DNA from: Acidobacteriota bacterium
GTDB lineage: Bacteria > Acidobacteriota > Terriglobia > Acidiferrales > UBA7541
Direction of reading: 5' to 3'
Length of the DNA stretch: 53,224 nt
Assembly: GCA_003223245.1 (NCBI GenBank)
Contig: QHYI01000156.1
Span: 1-53,224 of the forward strand
Part shown: piece by piece, positions 26,490 to 35,211 of the stretch
Layout of the letters: every line of letters starts with the position of its first letter
Numbering within the stretch: the first letter of the stretch is position 1
The notes under the pieces: model-generated
The model's input: the letters and a program-made list of their open reading frames with translations, nothing else
Databases searched by the model: none
Told to the model about the DNA's origin: nothing
Made by a program: the position numbers and the translations under genes

Positions 26490-26879
26490 ATGAACCCAGT
26501 GATTCCCGCAACGTCGGTAGCGCAATCACAGTCCGGGGGCGCCTCAGGCGTGCCCAGCGCGGCTGTACCTAAAACCACCGCAGTGCTTGTCATTGAGACC
26601 CGCACGCAGGGCGTAACTCCTCAACAAATCTTGGCCGTTATACCGGAAGAGATTCGGGCAACTGTGAAGCTCTACCTCGACGGGAAAATCCGCCGGTGGT
26701 ATTCACGCGGCGATGGCAAAGGCGTCATCTTCCTGGTCGACGCGAAGAGCGAGGACGAGGCACGAGCCATTGTGGAAACGCTGCCGCTCGCGAAGGAACA
26801 GTTGATGGATCACCAGTACGTTCCCGTCGGACCGTTCATGCCGCTGAGAGCCTTGATGGGCCCGGGAGCGCAGCAGTGA
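26490..26879 (+). CDS. YCII-like/muconolactone isomerase-fold small protein
   Basis: ATG 26490 (MNPVIPATSV) follows AAAGGA; the longer open frame upstream runs through the operator and is not used. After a Ser/Gly/Ala-rich N-terminus comes a ferredoxin-like alpha-beta domain: TTAVLVIETRTQGVTPQQIL, VKLYLDGKIRRWYSRGDGKG, VIFLVDAKSEDEARAIVETL and PLAKEQLMDHQYVPVGPF. This pattern (strand, helix, RxWYxRxDGKG strand, VDxxSxxEA helix) is common in the YCII/muconolactone isomerase-like family in oxidoreductase operons. The reaction is unknown. It is first in a three-gene operon regulated by the divergent TetR protein. Confidence 0.75.
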   Translation: MNPVIPATSVAQSQSGGASGVPSAAVPKTTAVLVIETRTQGVTPQQILAVIPEEIRATVKLYLDGKIRRWYSRGDGKGVIFLVDAKSEDEARAIVETLPLAKEQLMDHQYVPVGPFMPLRALMGPGAQQ

Positions 26880-26910
26880 CGCTCGATCGATTCGGCGAAA
26901 GTAGGCCGCA

Positions 26911-27136
26911 ATGTCACTCATTCTTATTATGACCATCGTCCAGGCGGTGGCCTCGACGGTGGCCTGGCTAGGCTCTGGCGCTCGGCACGCTCACCAACGG
27001 CGGCGGGGGCGGTATGGTCTTCCCGATCGCGCTCGTCCCGGTCTACGGCATGCCGCGCGGGTTCCTTCTTCACTCCTATGCACTGATCGGCCTGCTGCGC
27101 AGAACCTCGCAACGGCCGCGGCGCGGCGTGTTTTGA
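26911..27136 (+). pseudogene. Small membrane protein, frameshifted
   Basis: The frame from ATG 26911 reads MSLILIMTIVQAVASTVAWL and then loses hydrophobic character. Removing one G near 26971 continues it in the neighbouring frame as ALALGTLTNGGGGGMVFPIA, then VPVYGMPRGFLLHSYALIGL and a basic end, stopping at 27136. The result is a two-helix protein of about 74 residues. It lies between the two other genes of the TetR-controlled operon. It is likely a recent single-base insertion or a sequence error; the function is unknown. Confidence 0.6.
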
Positions 27137-27194
27137 GAAGCATTGGCAACGTCACTGGGTGAAATTCTAAAAGTCTAAAAAGGAGATATCTACC

Positions 27195-27707
27195 GTGCCA
27201 CAACAAATGATCTGGTTTTTCGTAGGCATCGCATTCAGCTTCATCGCGTGGGGGATAGTCACCGCTCGATATATCTGGGCGGAACTCCGCCTCCGGGCGC
27301 GAGCCGAAGCCTTGCGGCCCCTGCTCATGCTGCACAGCTTCCGCTTCATCGGGCTGGCATTTCTGGTTCCCGGAGTCGTGTCACCCGGTCTGCCGCCTGC
27401 CTTCGCGCATTCCGCAGCGTATGGGGACATCGTTGCGGCGATACTTGCGTTGCTTTCGCTGCTATGGCTGCCCAGCGCGGCTGGCGTTGCTGCCGCATGG
27501 GTCTTCAGCCTGTGGGGTTTCGCCGATATCCTCAACGCTTTCTACCAGGCCAATCACGCCGGACTATTGGCAGGGCAGCTGGGAGCCGCATTCTTCCTCC
27601 CGACTTTGGTAGTGCCGCTGCTGCTGATTACGCACGGACTCGCTTTCCGAATTCTTCTGCAACATCAACCTGAACCCGCGATGCAAGAAAGCCGGCACCT
27701 GGCATAA
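27195..27707 (+). CDS. Integral membrane protein, 170 residues, unknown function
   Basis: GTG 27195 follows an AAAAGGAG site. Four or five membrane helices are evident: MIWFFVGIAFSFIAWGIVTA, FIGLAFLVPGVV, IVAAILALLSLLWLPSAAGV, a following AAWVFSLWGFADIL, and AAFFLPTLVVPLLLITHGLA. A basic loop (RARAEALRPLLMLHSFRFIG) lies between helices one and two. The protein has no transporter motif that I recognise. As last gene of the operon behind the YCII-like gene and the small membrane gene, it is probably induced with them when TetR releases its operator. Confidence 0.75.
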   Translation: MPQQMIWFFVGIAFSFIAWGIVTARYIWAELRLRARAEALRPLLMLHSFRFIGLAFLVPGVVSPGLPPAFAHSAAYGDIVAAILALLSLLWLPSAAGVAAAWVFSLWGFADILNAFYQANHAGLLAGQLGAAFFLPTLVVPLLLITHGLAFRILLQHQPEPAMQESRHLA

Positions 27708-27856
27708 GGCTCCTCGGCCATCGCGGTGAATGCTATTGCGCCGCAGCGCCCGTTCGATAGCAGTCGAATTGACCTGTCCACGAATCGTGTCCCGTTCGTC
27801 TGTATTCGGAAACTGACGGTTGCGACAGGTCGCAGGAGTTCCCCGTCGCAGGCCCG

Positions 27857-30496
27857 CTACTCAATGCGGAGGGCGGAAGCGGGGTCAGTTTGGATGGCGC
27901 GGCGGCCAGGGATGTAGCAGGCGAGAGCCGCGGTGGCGAGGAGGAGAGTCGCTACGGCGAGGTAGGTGACGGCGTCGAAGGGTTTTACGCCGAAGAGAAG
28001 AGTAGCCAAGTAACGGGAGAGCCAGAAGGCGCCGATGGCTCCGAGGAGCACGCCGATGAGAGCAGGACGCAAGCCCTCCCGAATGGTCATGCCCAGGATA
28101 TTGGAGCGAGTAGCGCCGAGTGCCACGCGGAGACCGATTTCGGGCGTGCGCCGCGTGATGGAGTAGGAGAGTACGCCGTAAATGCCGGTTGTGGCGAGCA
28201 GAAGAGCCAGCACGCTGAAGATGGACAGGAGAATGGCATTGAGGCGTTGTGGAGCGACGGAACGGTACACGACCTGGTCGAAGGAGCGCACGTCGGAAAT
28301 GGGAAGATTGGGATCGAGTTGGCCGACGAGCGAGCGAATGGTCGGAACCAGCGCAAGCGGATTGTCGCGCGTGTGAACGACGAACTCGCTGGTCAGGGCG
28401 TTCGTTCCGTAGGGAAGATAGACGGTGAGCGTCGGATTTTCGGCGAGACCGCGCTCGCGACTATCCCCCACAACACCCACAACTTCGGCGAGGCCGCTGC
28501 TTTGGCCCTTCCAGAGAACCACTTTCTTTCCGATGGGATCCTCGTTCTTGAAAATTTGTTTGGCGAGACGATCACTGAGGATTACCCGGCGAGGATAGGG
28601 CGGCACGTCTTTGGGAATCCAGACGGGCTTGTCGTTTTCATCGAAGAGTCTGCCGCGGACCAGGGGAAGACCGACCGCGGCGAAATAACCCGGCGTAACG
28701 ATGCGCCATCCGGCCCAAGGGGGTGGCGCCGAAGATTGCGGCGTGTCGATGCCCATGCCGGGATCGCCGCCTTCGACGGGGCGCTGATTGACGGCGCCGG
28801 CTGCCAGAACTTGCGGGTTCGTCTTCAGGCGCTCGAAGAAGCGATCGAGAAACTGTTTGCCGATTCCTTTTTCCCAATAAGAACCGGGCATGCTGACGGT
28901 AAACATTAGGCGATTTTCGGTGTGAAAGCCACGGTCCACGGTCATGAGTTCTTTGAAGCTGCGGATGAGGAGACCCGCACCGACGAGCAGAAGAAACGAC
29001 AGCGCCACTTCACCGGTGACCAGAACGTTGCGAAGCCGGCCTTGTCCGCGGCTGCTGGTTTGGCGATCGCCATCGCGAAGAGCGGCAGCAATGCCGGAAG
29101 CGGGCGCCTGCAGCGCGGGGGCGAGGCCCGACAGAACGCCAGTCACCAGGGCGATGAAAACCGCGAAGGCAAGCACCCAGGTATTGAGCCCGGCGTCAGC
29201 AAGGCGCGGTATGCCGCGAATTTCGACAGATTGGATGAGGCCGATGCCGAGGTAGGCGACGAACAATCCTGCCGCCGCGCCGAGGCCGTTCAGCAAAAGC
29301 GACTCCATCATCACGAAGCGAGTGAGGCGGGCGCGGCTGGCGCCGAGAGCGGTGCGCACGGCGATTTCGCGCATGCGCGCGGTACCACGAGCGAGGAGAA
29401 GATTGGCGATATTCAGACAAGCGATGAGAAGAAGAAAGGTGACGGCACCGAGGAGAACCCAGAGGGCGCGGCGCGTGGTATCACTCGCAACCCAAGTACT
29501 CGAAGGCGTGAAGACAAAGCCGATGCCCTTGTCCTCTTTGGGAAAGGACTGCGCCAGGGAAGCTGCGATTTGAGCGAGATCGGCTTGCGCGGCTTCCCCG
29601 GTTACGCCAGGCTTGAGGCGGCCCATGACTTGAAATTCCCAACTGGTACGGTCGGCGTCGGGGCGATAACCGAAAGGCATGTAAAGCTGATCGTCGATCC
29701 AGGGCTCGCCGGGAGGAAGAACGCCGATGACGACGTAGGCCTTGTCATTGAGCCGAAGAGTTTTACCGAGAACTCTTGGATCGCCGCCAAAGCGCGTCTT
29801 CCAGAATTTGTTGCCAACCATCACAACCGAATTTCGGAATCCGCCGCGGTCATCGTCGTAGGAAAAATCGCGGCCGAGAACCGGAGAGACGCCGAGTGTG
29901 CGGAAGAAGCCGGCGCTGACTTCACAAGCGACGACCTTCTCAGCGGGGCCAAAGCCGGTTAGGTTGGCTTCGTCATAGTGATAAGCCCCGACTTCGCTGA
30001 AAGAGTGATTGTACGACCGAACGTCCCAGAAATTGGCTTCGGAAAAGGATGCGTGATCGATGCCGCGGTCGACGCGGGTTTCCGAGATGGTGAGCAGGCG
30101 ATTCGCCTCGCGGAACGGCAAAGGTTTGAGCAGCACGGATTGGAAGATGCTGAAGACAACAATGCAGGCGCCCATGCCGAGGGAGAGCATGGTTGTGCCG
30201 AGGACGGTTAGCGAAGGATTGCGGCGAAGACCGCGCAACGATTGCCGAAGTTCTGCGCCCAGGACGTCAAAAGCAGCTCCGCGGCGCACGTCCCGAACTT
30301 CTTCCTTGAGCTTTTCGGCGCCGCCGAGTTCGATCGAGGCTTCCCGCCGAGCTGTGACCGGATCAGCGCCTTCGCGGATCTTTTGTTCTTCGAGCAATTC
30401 GCGGTAGGAGCGTATTTCGTTGGCGAGATCCGCTTCCACTTTCTGCCTCTCGGTCAGATTGCGCCAGAGAGAGTTGAGTTTTGGCCAAAAGAGCAT
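27857..30496 (-). CDS. ADOP-type ABC transporter permease (MacB-like)
   Basis: ATG 30496 was chosen because a GAGGTGG site precedes it; a TTG further upstream would overlap padR. The N-terminal about 80 residues carry the acidobacterial ADOP domain (LNSLWRNLTERQKVEADLAN, EIRSYRELLEEQKIREGADP). A first helix (SLTVLGTTMLSLGMGACIVV), a large periplasmic MacB-type domain and three helices follow. A second half repeats the layout, ending in the loop RTPEIGLRVALGATRSNILG and a PGRRAIQTDPASALRIE tail. The total of about 879 residues matches full-length ADOP proteins. No ATPase gene is beside it, as is usual for these orphan permeases. The padR gene directly upstream probably controls it. Confidence 0.95.
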   Translation of the reverse strand: MLFWPKLNSLWRNLTERQKVEADLANEIRSYRELLEEQKIREGADPVTARREASIELGGAEKLKEEVRDVRRGAAFDVLGAELRQSLRGLRRNPSLTVLGTTMLSLGMGACIVVFSIFQSVLLKPLPFREANRLLTISETRVDRGIDHASFSEANFWDVRSYNHSFSEVGAYHYDEANLTGFGPAEKVVACEVSAGFFRTLGVSPVLGRDFSYDDDRGGFRNSVVMVGNKFWKTRFGGDPRVLGKTLRLNDKAYVVIGVLPPGEPWIDDQLYMPFGYRPDADRTSWEFQVMGRLKPGVTGEAAQADLAQIAASLAQSFPKEDKGIGFVFTPSSTWVASDTTRRALWVLLGAVTFLLLIACLNIANLLLARGTARMREIAVRTALGASRARLTRFVMMESLLLNGLGAAAGLFVAYLGIGLIQSVEIRGIPRLADAGLNTWVLAFAVFIALVTGVLSGLAPALQAPASGIAAALRDGDRQTSSRGQGRLRNVLVTGEVALSFLLLVGAGLLIRSFKELMTVDRGFHTENRLMFTVSMPGSYWEKGIGKQFLDRFFERLKTNPQVLAAGAVNQRPVEGGDPGMGIDTPQSSAPPPWAGWRIVTPGYFAAVGLPLVRGRLFDENDKPVWIPKDVPPYPRRVILSDRLAKQIFKNEDPIGKKVVLWKGQSSGLAEVVGVVGDSRERGLAENPTLTVYLPYGTNALTSEFVVHTRDNPLALVPTIRSLVGQLDPNLPISDVRSFDQVVYRSVAPQRLNAILLSIFSVLALLLATTGIYGVLSYSITRRTPEIGLRVALGATRSNILGMTIREGLRPALIGVLLGAIGAFWLSRYLATLLFGVKPFDAVTYLAVATLLLATAALACYIPGRRAIQTDPASALRIE

Positions 30497-30522
30497 AGTC
30501 CACCTCGAAGAGCTGCTCGTTC

Positions 30523-30855
30523 TCAAGTTGCTTTAAGAGCGCGGGCCATGGCGGCGGAAATGCGCGCCCAGAGATCGGTTTCCTGTTTGAGCTGTCGGCG
30601 GCCGGCGGCGGTGAGACGGTAGAACTTCGCGCGACGGTTGTTTTCGGATTCGCCCCAGGTGGACGTGAGCCAGCCGGCTTCCTCCATGCGGTGAAGGGCG
30701 GGAAAGAGTGAGCCCGGCTTGACGACAAAGGTGTTCGAGGTGACCTGCGCGATGCGGTTGGAGATTCCTAGGCCGTGCATTGGCTGGAGCGCAAGAACTT
30801 TAAGGATGAGCACATCCAGGGTGCCCTGGAGGAGATTGGTGTTGGAAGGCGACAT
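30523..30855 (-). CDS. PadR-family transcriptional regulator
   Basis: The 110-residue protein is a typical small PadR winged-helix protein: LLQGTLDVLILKVLALQPMH, GLGISNRIAQVTSNTFVVKP, GSLFPALHRMEEAGWL, and a Trp-Gly-Glu wing (STWGESENNRRAKFYRLTAA). The C-terminal helix (QLKQETDLWARISAAMARAL) forms the dimer. It is transcribed immediately before the ADOP permease gene, with about 26 bp between them. The promoter region just upstream holds two copies of a CTATAG-N5-C(T/C)ATAG site, the likely operator. It should repress its own operon and release it on a signal such as a toxic compound. Confidence 0.93.
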   Translation of the reverse strand: MSPSNTNLLQGTLDVLILKVLALQPMHGLGISNRIAQVTSNTFVVKPGSLFPALHRMEEAGWLTSTWGESENNRRAKFYRLTAAGRRQLKQETDLWARISAAMARALKAT

Positions 30856-30865
30856 TTGTCCTGTC

Positions 30866-30905
30866 CTATAGAGATTCCATAGGAGTTGCTATAGAAACTC
30901 TATAG
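30866..30905. promoter_or_regulatory. Duplicated PadR-type operator
   Basis: CTATAG-AGATT-CCATAG (30866-30882) and CTATAG-AAACT-CTATAG (30889-30905) are two inverted-repeat sites, 23 bp apart and therefore on about the same face of the DNA. They lie directly upstream of the padR start (30855). Confidence 0.75.
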
Positions 30906-31190
30906 GAGAGAAATGGAAAAAGCAAGATCCGAGCGGAGCGGGTTGACCGGACTAGATTTCAGCGGTGCAGCCTCCCTTGGTAAGCCACAACGGCGTAAAC
31001 GGCGGCCGATGGCCTTGAGAAGGGCCCCCGTCACTCGGGCGTCCGAGACTCCTTGTACTGCCAGAAGCAGATTGCATAATCCAAACGTCTTCGAGGCGCT
31101 CCGAAGGTTTTACTTTCCACTTTTACGCTCTTATCGTCTTCCACCCTCTTACTGGTACTCTTCTACCGTCTTAGTCTTGAGGAGTTCACC

Positions 31191-31970
31191 ATGCCACAAG
31201 CGACAGACTATCCGCGGTTCGATTTAACCGGAGAAATCGCCTTGGTGACCGGCGCCGCTCGCGGCCTGGGACGCGCCATTTCCCTCGCGCTGGCTCACGC
31301 CGGCGCGGATATCGCCCTCGGCTTGCGCGACGTGAACGCCAATGCGGACCTCCCCGCCGAAATCCTCAAACTGGGCCGGCGCGTGCTGCCCTTGCAGATG
31401 GACATGAGCCACATGCCGCAGATTTTTCGCGCCATCGACGATACCGTGAAAGAATTCGGTCGCATCGACATTCTCGTGAACAACGCCGGAATAGCCCCGG
31501 AGAATCCCGCCGAGAAGGTCCGCGAAGAAGATTTCGACGCCACCCTCGCCGTCAATCTGAAAGGCACGTTTTTCGCCAGCCAAGCCGCGGGCCGCGTGAT
31601 GATCAAGCAGAAGAAAGGCGCTATCATCAACATGAGCTCGCAGGCGGGATTCGCTGCACTTCCCACCGAATCGGTTTACTGCATGACCAAAGCCGGCATC
31701 GCTCATTTGACGAAATGCCTGGCTGTCGAATGGGGCAAACATGGAATCCGCGTGAACGCCGTCGCCCCCACTTTTATTCGCACGCCAGGCACGGAAGAGT
31801 ATCTCTCCGACCTGCGCCATCTGACCGACACCATTGACCGCATCGCCGCCCTCCACCGCATCGGCGAGCCCATGGAAGTGGCTGGCGCCGTGGTCTTTCT
31901 CGCCTCGTCCGCAGCCTCGCTGATCACCGGCGAAACGCTTCTCATCGACGGCGGCTGGACCGCCCGTTAG
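31191..31970 (+). CDS. Short-chain dehydrogenase/reductase (SDR)
   Basis: ATG 31191 follows GAGGAG. The classical SDR pattern is complete: NAD(P)-binding TGAARGLG (residues 20-27), NNAG (97-100), catalytic Ser in INMSS (about 149-150), and YCMTK with Tyr163 and Lys167. The VNAVAPTFIRTPG and LLIDGG segments that end these enzymes are present. Length 259 is standard. It interconverts an alcohol and a carbonyl group, likely on a sugar or acyl substrate; RAIDD-like and GLRDVN residues at the adenine-binding strand do not settle NAD versus NADP. It is a stand-alone cytoplasmic enzyme with its own promoter region. Confidence 0.92.
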   Translation: MPQATDYPRFDLTGEIALVTGAARGLGRAISLALAHAGADIALGLRDVNANADLPAEILKLGRRVLPLQMDMSHMPQIFRAIDDTVKEFGRIDILVNNAGIAPENPAEKVREEDFDATLAVNLKGTFFASQAAGRVMIKQKKGAIINMSSQAGFAALPTESVYCMTKAGIAHLTKCLAVEWGKHGIRVNAVAPTFIRTPGTEEYLSDLRHLTDTIDRIAALHRIGEPMEVAGAVVFLASSAASLITGETLLIDGGWTAR

Positions 31971-32039
31971 CGACTGGACTTTGTAGGATCCGCGGGTGCC
32001 CCGGGCACTTCCACGTTTCCTGCTGCAAGGAGAGCGCCA

Positions 32040-32751
32040 ATGAAGCATTGTCTTCCGTTTCTCCTATTCGTCACTGTCTGTGTTTACGCACGGGATGCTT
32101 CAAAACCAGCCGTTCAACAATCGGAACCGGGCGGGGCCGGTGTTCAACCACAATCCAAATGCATTTCTTGTTGAATGTGTTCGCAATCGAAGACCGGGCA
32201 AAGCGCTGGATGTGGGCATGGGTTCAGGCAGAAATTCCCTCTTCCTAGCTTCTCGCGGATGGGACGTCACTGGCTTCGATATAGCCTATGTTGCAGTGGC
32301 ACAAGCGCGGAACCGGGCGAAGAAGCTCGGGGTCAAGCTTAACGCAATCGTAAAACGTGACGCTGATTTTGATTTTGGAACAGAGCAGTGGGATTTGATT
32401 GTACTTACCTACCAGCCCTTTCGGGACTTGTTGCCCAAACTTAAGCCCAGCTTGAAAGCGGGCGGTGTCGTCGTCATCGAGAACTTTCATAGGGACACGA
32501 TGAGAGAGCGGCTCTTGGATGAGGACGCCACCTATCGTAATAACGAACTACTGGGACTTTTCTCAGATTTTCGGATTCTTCGATATGAAGACACGGCTGC
32601 GAAACCCGACTGGGGGATCGAGTTTCCTAAGAACCGTCTCGTACGACTTGAAGCGCAGAAAGGCGACATTCAGCATCCCGGGTGCGATTGGAAAGGTGTT
32701 GCCAAGCCCACAACGGCGAACGTCCACTGGGGAGTGATGACGCTATTATAG
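32040..32751 (+). pseudogene. Exported-type SAM methyltransferase with frameshift after its leader
   Basis: ATG 32040, after AAGGAG, opens a signal peptide (MKHCLPFLLFVTVCVYARDA) and linker (KPAVQQSEPGGAGVQP), but that frame ends soon after at a TGA. The neighbouring frame carries an uninterrupted class I methyltransferase: PVFNHNPNAFLVECVRNRRP, ALDVGMGSGRNS (SAM-binding motif I), GWDVTGFDIAY, DLIVLTYQPF and GGVVVIENFH, ending at 32751. Joining the two near 32130 by one inserted base gives a typical acidobacterial exported-type methyltransferase. An internal start (ATG 32095) could still yield an uncleaved version of the enzyme. The function is methyl transfer to an unknown small molecule. 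Confidence 0.75.
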
Positions 32752-32975
32752 TGTGTACTGATTCAGGCTGGGTTCGGGTGGAGAAATGAGAAAGAAAGTA
32801 AACGCATAGTTGGTGAAAAATCTCAATTACACTCGCGACCCTGGCCTCTCCGCGTTCATTGGTCCATCGCTAGCGGCTCAGAAGTAATCGCCAGATCCTG
32901 GTAAACGACAAAATCGTACGATTGCATGCTGGAGTCCGTGACGGCAGCGGCCACTCAGGAGTTTGAAACTTCTGC

Positions 32976-33530
32976 TCAAGAAGCGGCCAGAATGGAATCA
33001 AAATAAGCGTTCATTGCTGCGGAGTCCCATTGCTGCGGACCAATAACCTTTCGCACAATGCGTCCTTCACGGTCGATGATATAGGTTTCGGGAATCTGGC
33101 CATCATCCAAAGGGCCGGAGTAGAGGTAGTGCGACGGAACTTTGTTCGTCGGCTCGCAGGCAGTCGAAAATCGTACAGGATAATTCTTCAGGAAGTCTTC
33201 GTAGTTACCACAGTTCTCATCCACACTAACGGCTAGGACAATACCACCACGTGAGCGGATCCGCGCTTGAAGACGGTCCAAGTCTGGCATCTCTTCCACG
33301 CAGGAACCGCACCAAGATGCCCAAAAGTTGAGAACAACGACTTTTCCTCTAAACGCGGAGAGTCGAGTCTGCTTTCCTGCAACGGTGAGGGGAAAGTCTT
33401 CGGCATTCTTGCCAGGAATAGACGGTTCGCCCTGTCGATACCACGGCGTGATGAAGACGTATAGGGCAGCCGCAACAAATGCCATGACCACCCAACTTGC
33501 AAGTGTTCGTCGGATGTTCTTCGCGGACAT
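32976..33530 (-). CDS. TlpA/ResA-like membrane-anchored thioredoxin
   Basis: An N-terminal anchor (LASWVVMAFVAAALYVFITP) leads to a periplasmic thioredoxin fold: GKVVVLNFWASWCGSCVEEM carries the redox-active WCGSC at residues 73-77. VSVDENCGNYEDFLKNYP gives the family insertion with a Cys, and GQIPETYIIDREGRIVRKVI has the cis-proline. Length 184 is normal. Such proteins reduce disulfides in apocytochromes or other envelope proteins. The only cytochrome maturation gene seen in the window, the ccmC piece, is broken and 29 kb away, so partners are unknown. Confidence 0.9.
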   Translation of the reverse strand: MSAKNIRRTLASWVVMAFVAAALYVFITPWYRQGEPSIPGKNAEDFPLTVAGKQTRLSAFRGKVVVLNFWASWCGSCVEEMPDLDRLQARIRSRGGIVLAVSVDENCGNYEDFLKNYPVRFSTACEPTNKVPSHYLYSGPLDDGQIPETYIIDREGRIVRKVIGPQQWDSAAMNAYFDSILAAS

Positions 33531-33735
33531 AAATGAACTCCGTTGATACCGCTCGAACGCGTTAAATCTTAAGCCTTCCCCAGGTCAGGAGCAAGCCTAG
33601 CGGCACGCTGTGCGGCACGCTGAGCACGCTGATTATCAGCAGCTCCAAACTTCCTATTTAAGCCACTTTCGAAGAGCCTTAGCACACTCTTCTCCGCGTC
33701 TACCACTTCGAGCGAGGGACGTAGCTGGTTCGTCG

Positions 33736-34118
33736 CTACGCATGCTCTGAAATATGCCCTTGCCACATTGATCCAAGGTGTCGCCGGCATTTTGTCATCA
33801 ACTTCTTGAGCAACCCCCGCACTGTTTTAATTCCATTCATTAGATGCTCCAACTCTGCGAGCTTTCTTTGAGAGAGCGTCCGCCAGCGTTCCGACGCGCG
33901 GGTAACATCGCGGAAGCCAAAAAACAAGCATCGGATTTCAGCCAATGTAAAACCGAGTTGACGAGCAAACTGAATTATTGCCAGGCGGTAAAGCACCCTT
34001 GGATCGTAACGTCTCTGCCCGCTGAGCCGCTGCGCAGGGGGAGCAGGCCAATCCGCTCGTAACAGCGAATCGCCGACGATCGAAGTCGAATTTGCCGTGC
34101 CACCCGCGAGATGGTCAA
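33736..34118 (-). pseudogene. MerR-family regulator, frameshifted
   Basis: Reading from a TTG at 34118 the first frame encodes the MerR helix-turn-helix start: LTISRVARQIRLRSSAIRCY, then ERIGLLP. At a run of five C on the minus strand (34041-34037) the frame changes. The protein continues in the other frame as PAQRLSGQRRYDPRVLYRLA, IIQFARQLGFTLAEIRCLFF and a dimer helix ending at 33736. One extra C restores one protein. Typical MerR effector residues (Cys pairs) at the C-terminus are not clear. It is likely a homopolymer-length change, either real or an assembly error. Confidence 0.7.
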
Positions 34119-34176
34119 TTGAGGTATGCTGCATTCTAACGCTCTCTTCGTCACTCACTCGGCTGCTAGCCGCCAA

Positions 34177-34245
34177 ATTATTAACTCTGAAGTTGGACTT
34201 ACCGCATAGGACTTAGCTTTCTCAATCTTCGGTTTGCTCGTCATC
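34177..34245 (+). repeat. Dispersed stem-loop repeat, copy B
   Basis: ATTATTAACTCTGAAGTTGG is followed by CCGCATAGGACTTAG, TTCTCAATCTTCGG and TTGCTCGTCATC. The order of blocks matches 37991-38060 and 41542-41605. GAAGTTG and CAATCTTC can pair with one bulge. It lies just upstream of the MerR pseudogene. Confidence 0.5.
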
Positions 34246-34599
34246 TGGCCACAAGCAGAAATGGAATGCGTCGGTTTTTTGAGACCGCCTCGGCAAAATA
34301 TGTAATGGGCCGAAGTCAAATTATGCGTTTGCCATTCCATCGCGCACACCGCAGTCTCAAAGACAGATCGTGACGGAGGCAACTCGCAAAGCGCTTAAAG
34401 ATTTTTAGCCATTGCGAGGATGCCCCGTTCGCCAAACTGTGGGTCAAAAGAGCCGTGCTATTTGGTCGATTCGGTCGCCAAATACCGGGTCGTGGTTGGA
34501 GTTTGCTACTACGCTATGTTGTTGCCCCTACTCGAAAAAGCAAAAGAACAGACTGCCCACCCTTTGTTGACCCCCAAAATCGGGTCGCGTTCTAGCGGC

Positions 34600-34990
34600 G
34601 CACCGCAGTGCGGGACGCCCTTCGCTACTGCGGTAGCGCGCATCCCGCAGCCTCCTCTTTTGCCGGGAGAGCAGTATCGGTTTCACTTCGACATGACCAA
34701 ATCTATCGGCTGCAAGTGCTGCGTTGTGGCTTGCAACGAGCAGAACGGCAATCCCGCAGAAATCAACTGGCGAAGGGTGGGAGAGATCGAAGGCGGCCGG
34801 TACCCGAATACCCACCGCTCCCTATCTTTCGATGGGCTGCAATCACTGTATCGAGCCGACATGTCTGCAAGGCTGTCCGGTGGACGCCTACTCCAAGGAT
34901 CCGGTCACCGGCGTCGTGTTGCATAGCGCGGAGACCTGCATCGGGGCCCGTCGGCGGGTGCCTCTCGGCGCTATCAAGCAGCGAACCCCT
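34600..34990 (+). pseudogene. 4Fe-4S iron-sulfur subunit gene, frameshifted and truncated
   Basis: The frame through 34600-34815 reads PPLLPGEQYRFHFDMTKSIG and CKCCVVACNEQNGNPAEINW, a ferredoxin-type start with a CxxCxxxC cluster ligand set. At about 34815 it shifts. Another frame continues as LSMGCNHCIEPTCLQGCPVD and AYSKDPVTGVVLHSAETCIG, the second cluster set of DmsB/NrfC-like electron-transfer subunits of molybdopterin oxidoreductases. The third set is lost: CIGC becomes CIGARR and homology ends. No catalytic subunit or membrane anchor is nearby. It is the remains of a respiratory iron-sulfur gene. Confidence 0.75.
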
Positions 34991-35211
34991 CAGTATTCGG
35001 GAGGGCGCTTTCTTTTCGCCCGCGCTTTCCTTGCGGCTACCTTGATCTTGCTGCAGCTCGGCACGCAGTGTGATCTACGTTTGGCATCAAGCTTCCGTCG
35101 CTCGCGCTGGAATTTTCTCGTACCAAAAGCTTTTCCCGGCTCCGGCTCCAGAAGCAGCGGAATCGTTCGCGCACGCGCGCAACTGGGTGTATGCAGAAAG
35201 GAAGATAGAGA

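Noticed and set aside
27890-29962. Two long plus-strand frames (339 and 346 codons)
   Set aside because: They lie antisense to the ADOP permease and have the Glu/Gly/Ala/Arg-rich composition typical of GC-rich antisense frames.
33569-33790. Minus-strand frame of 73 codons downstream of the MerR pseudogene
   Set aside because: No good ribosome site. It overlaps the MerR end, and its Arg/Ala-rich tail comes from a short GCACGCTG repeat. It may be a displaced MerR C-terminus but cannot be supported.
34259-34360. Inverted 8-mers ATGGAATG/CATTCCAT and TTTGAGAC/GTCTCAAA
   Set aside because: They interleave instead of nesting, so they do not form a simple hairpin; they are probably chance.
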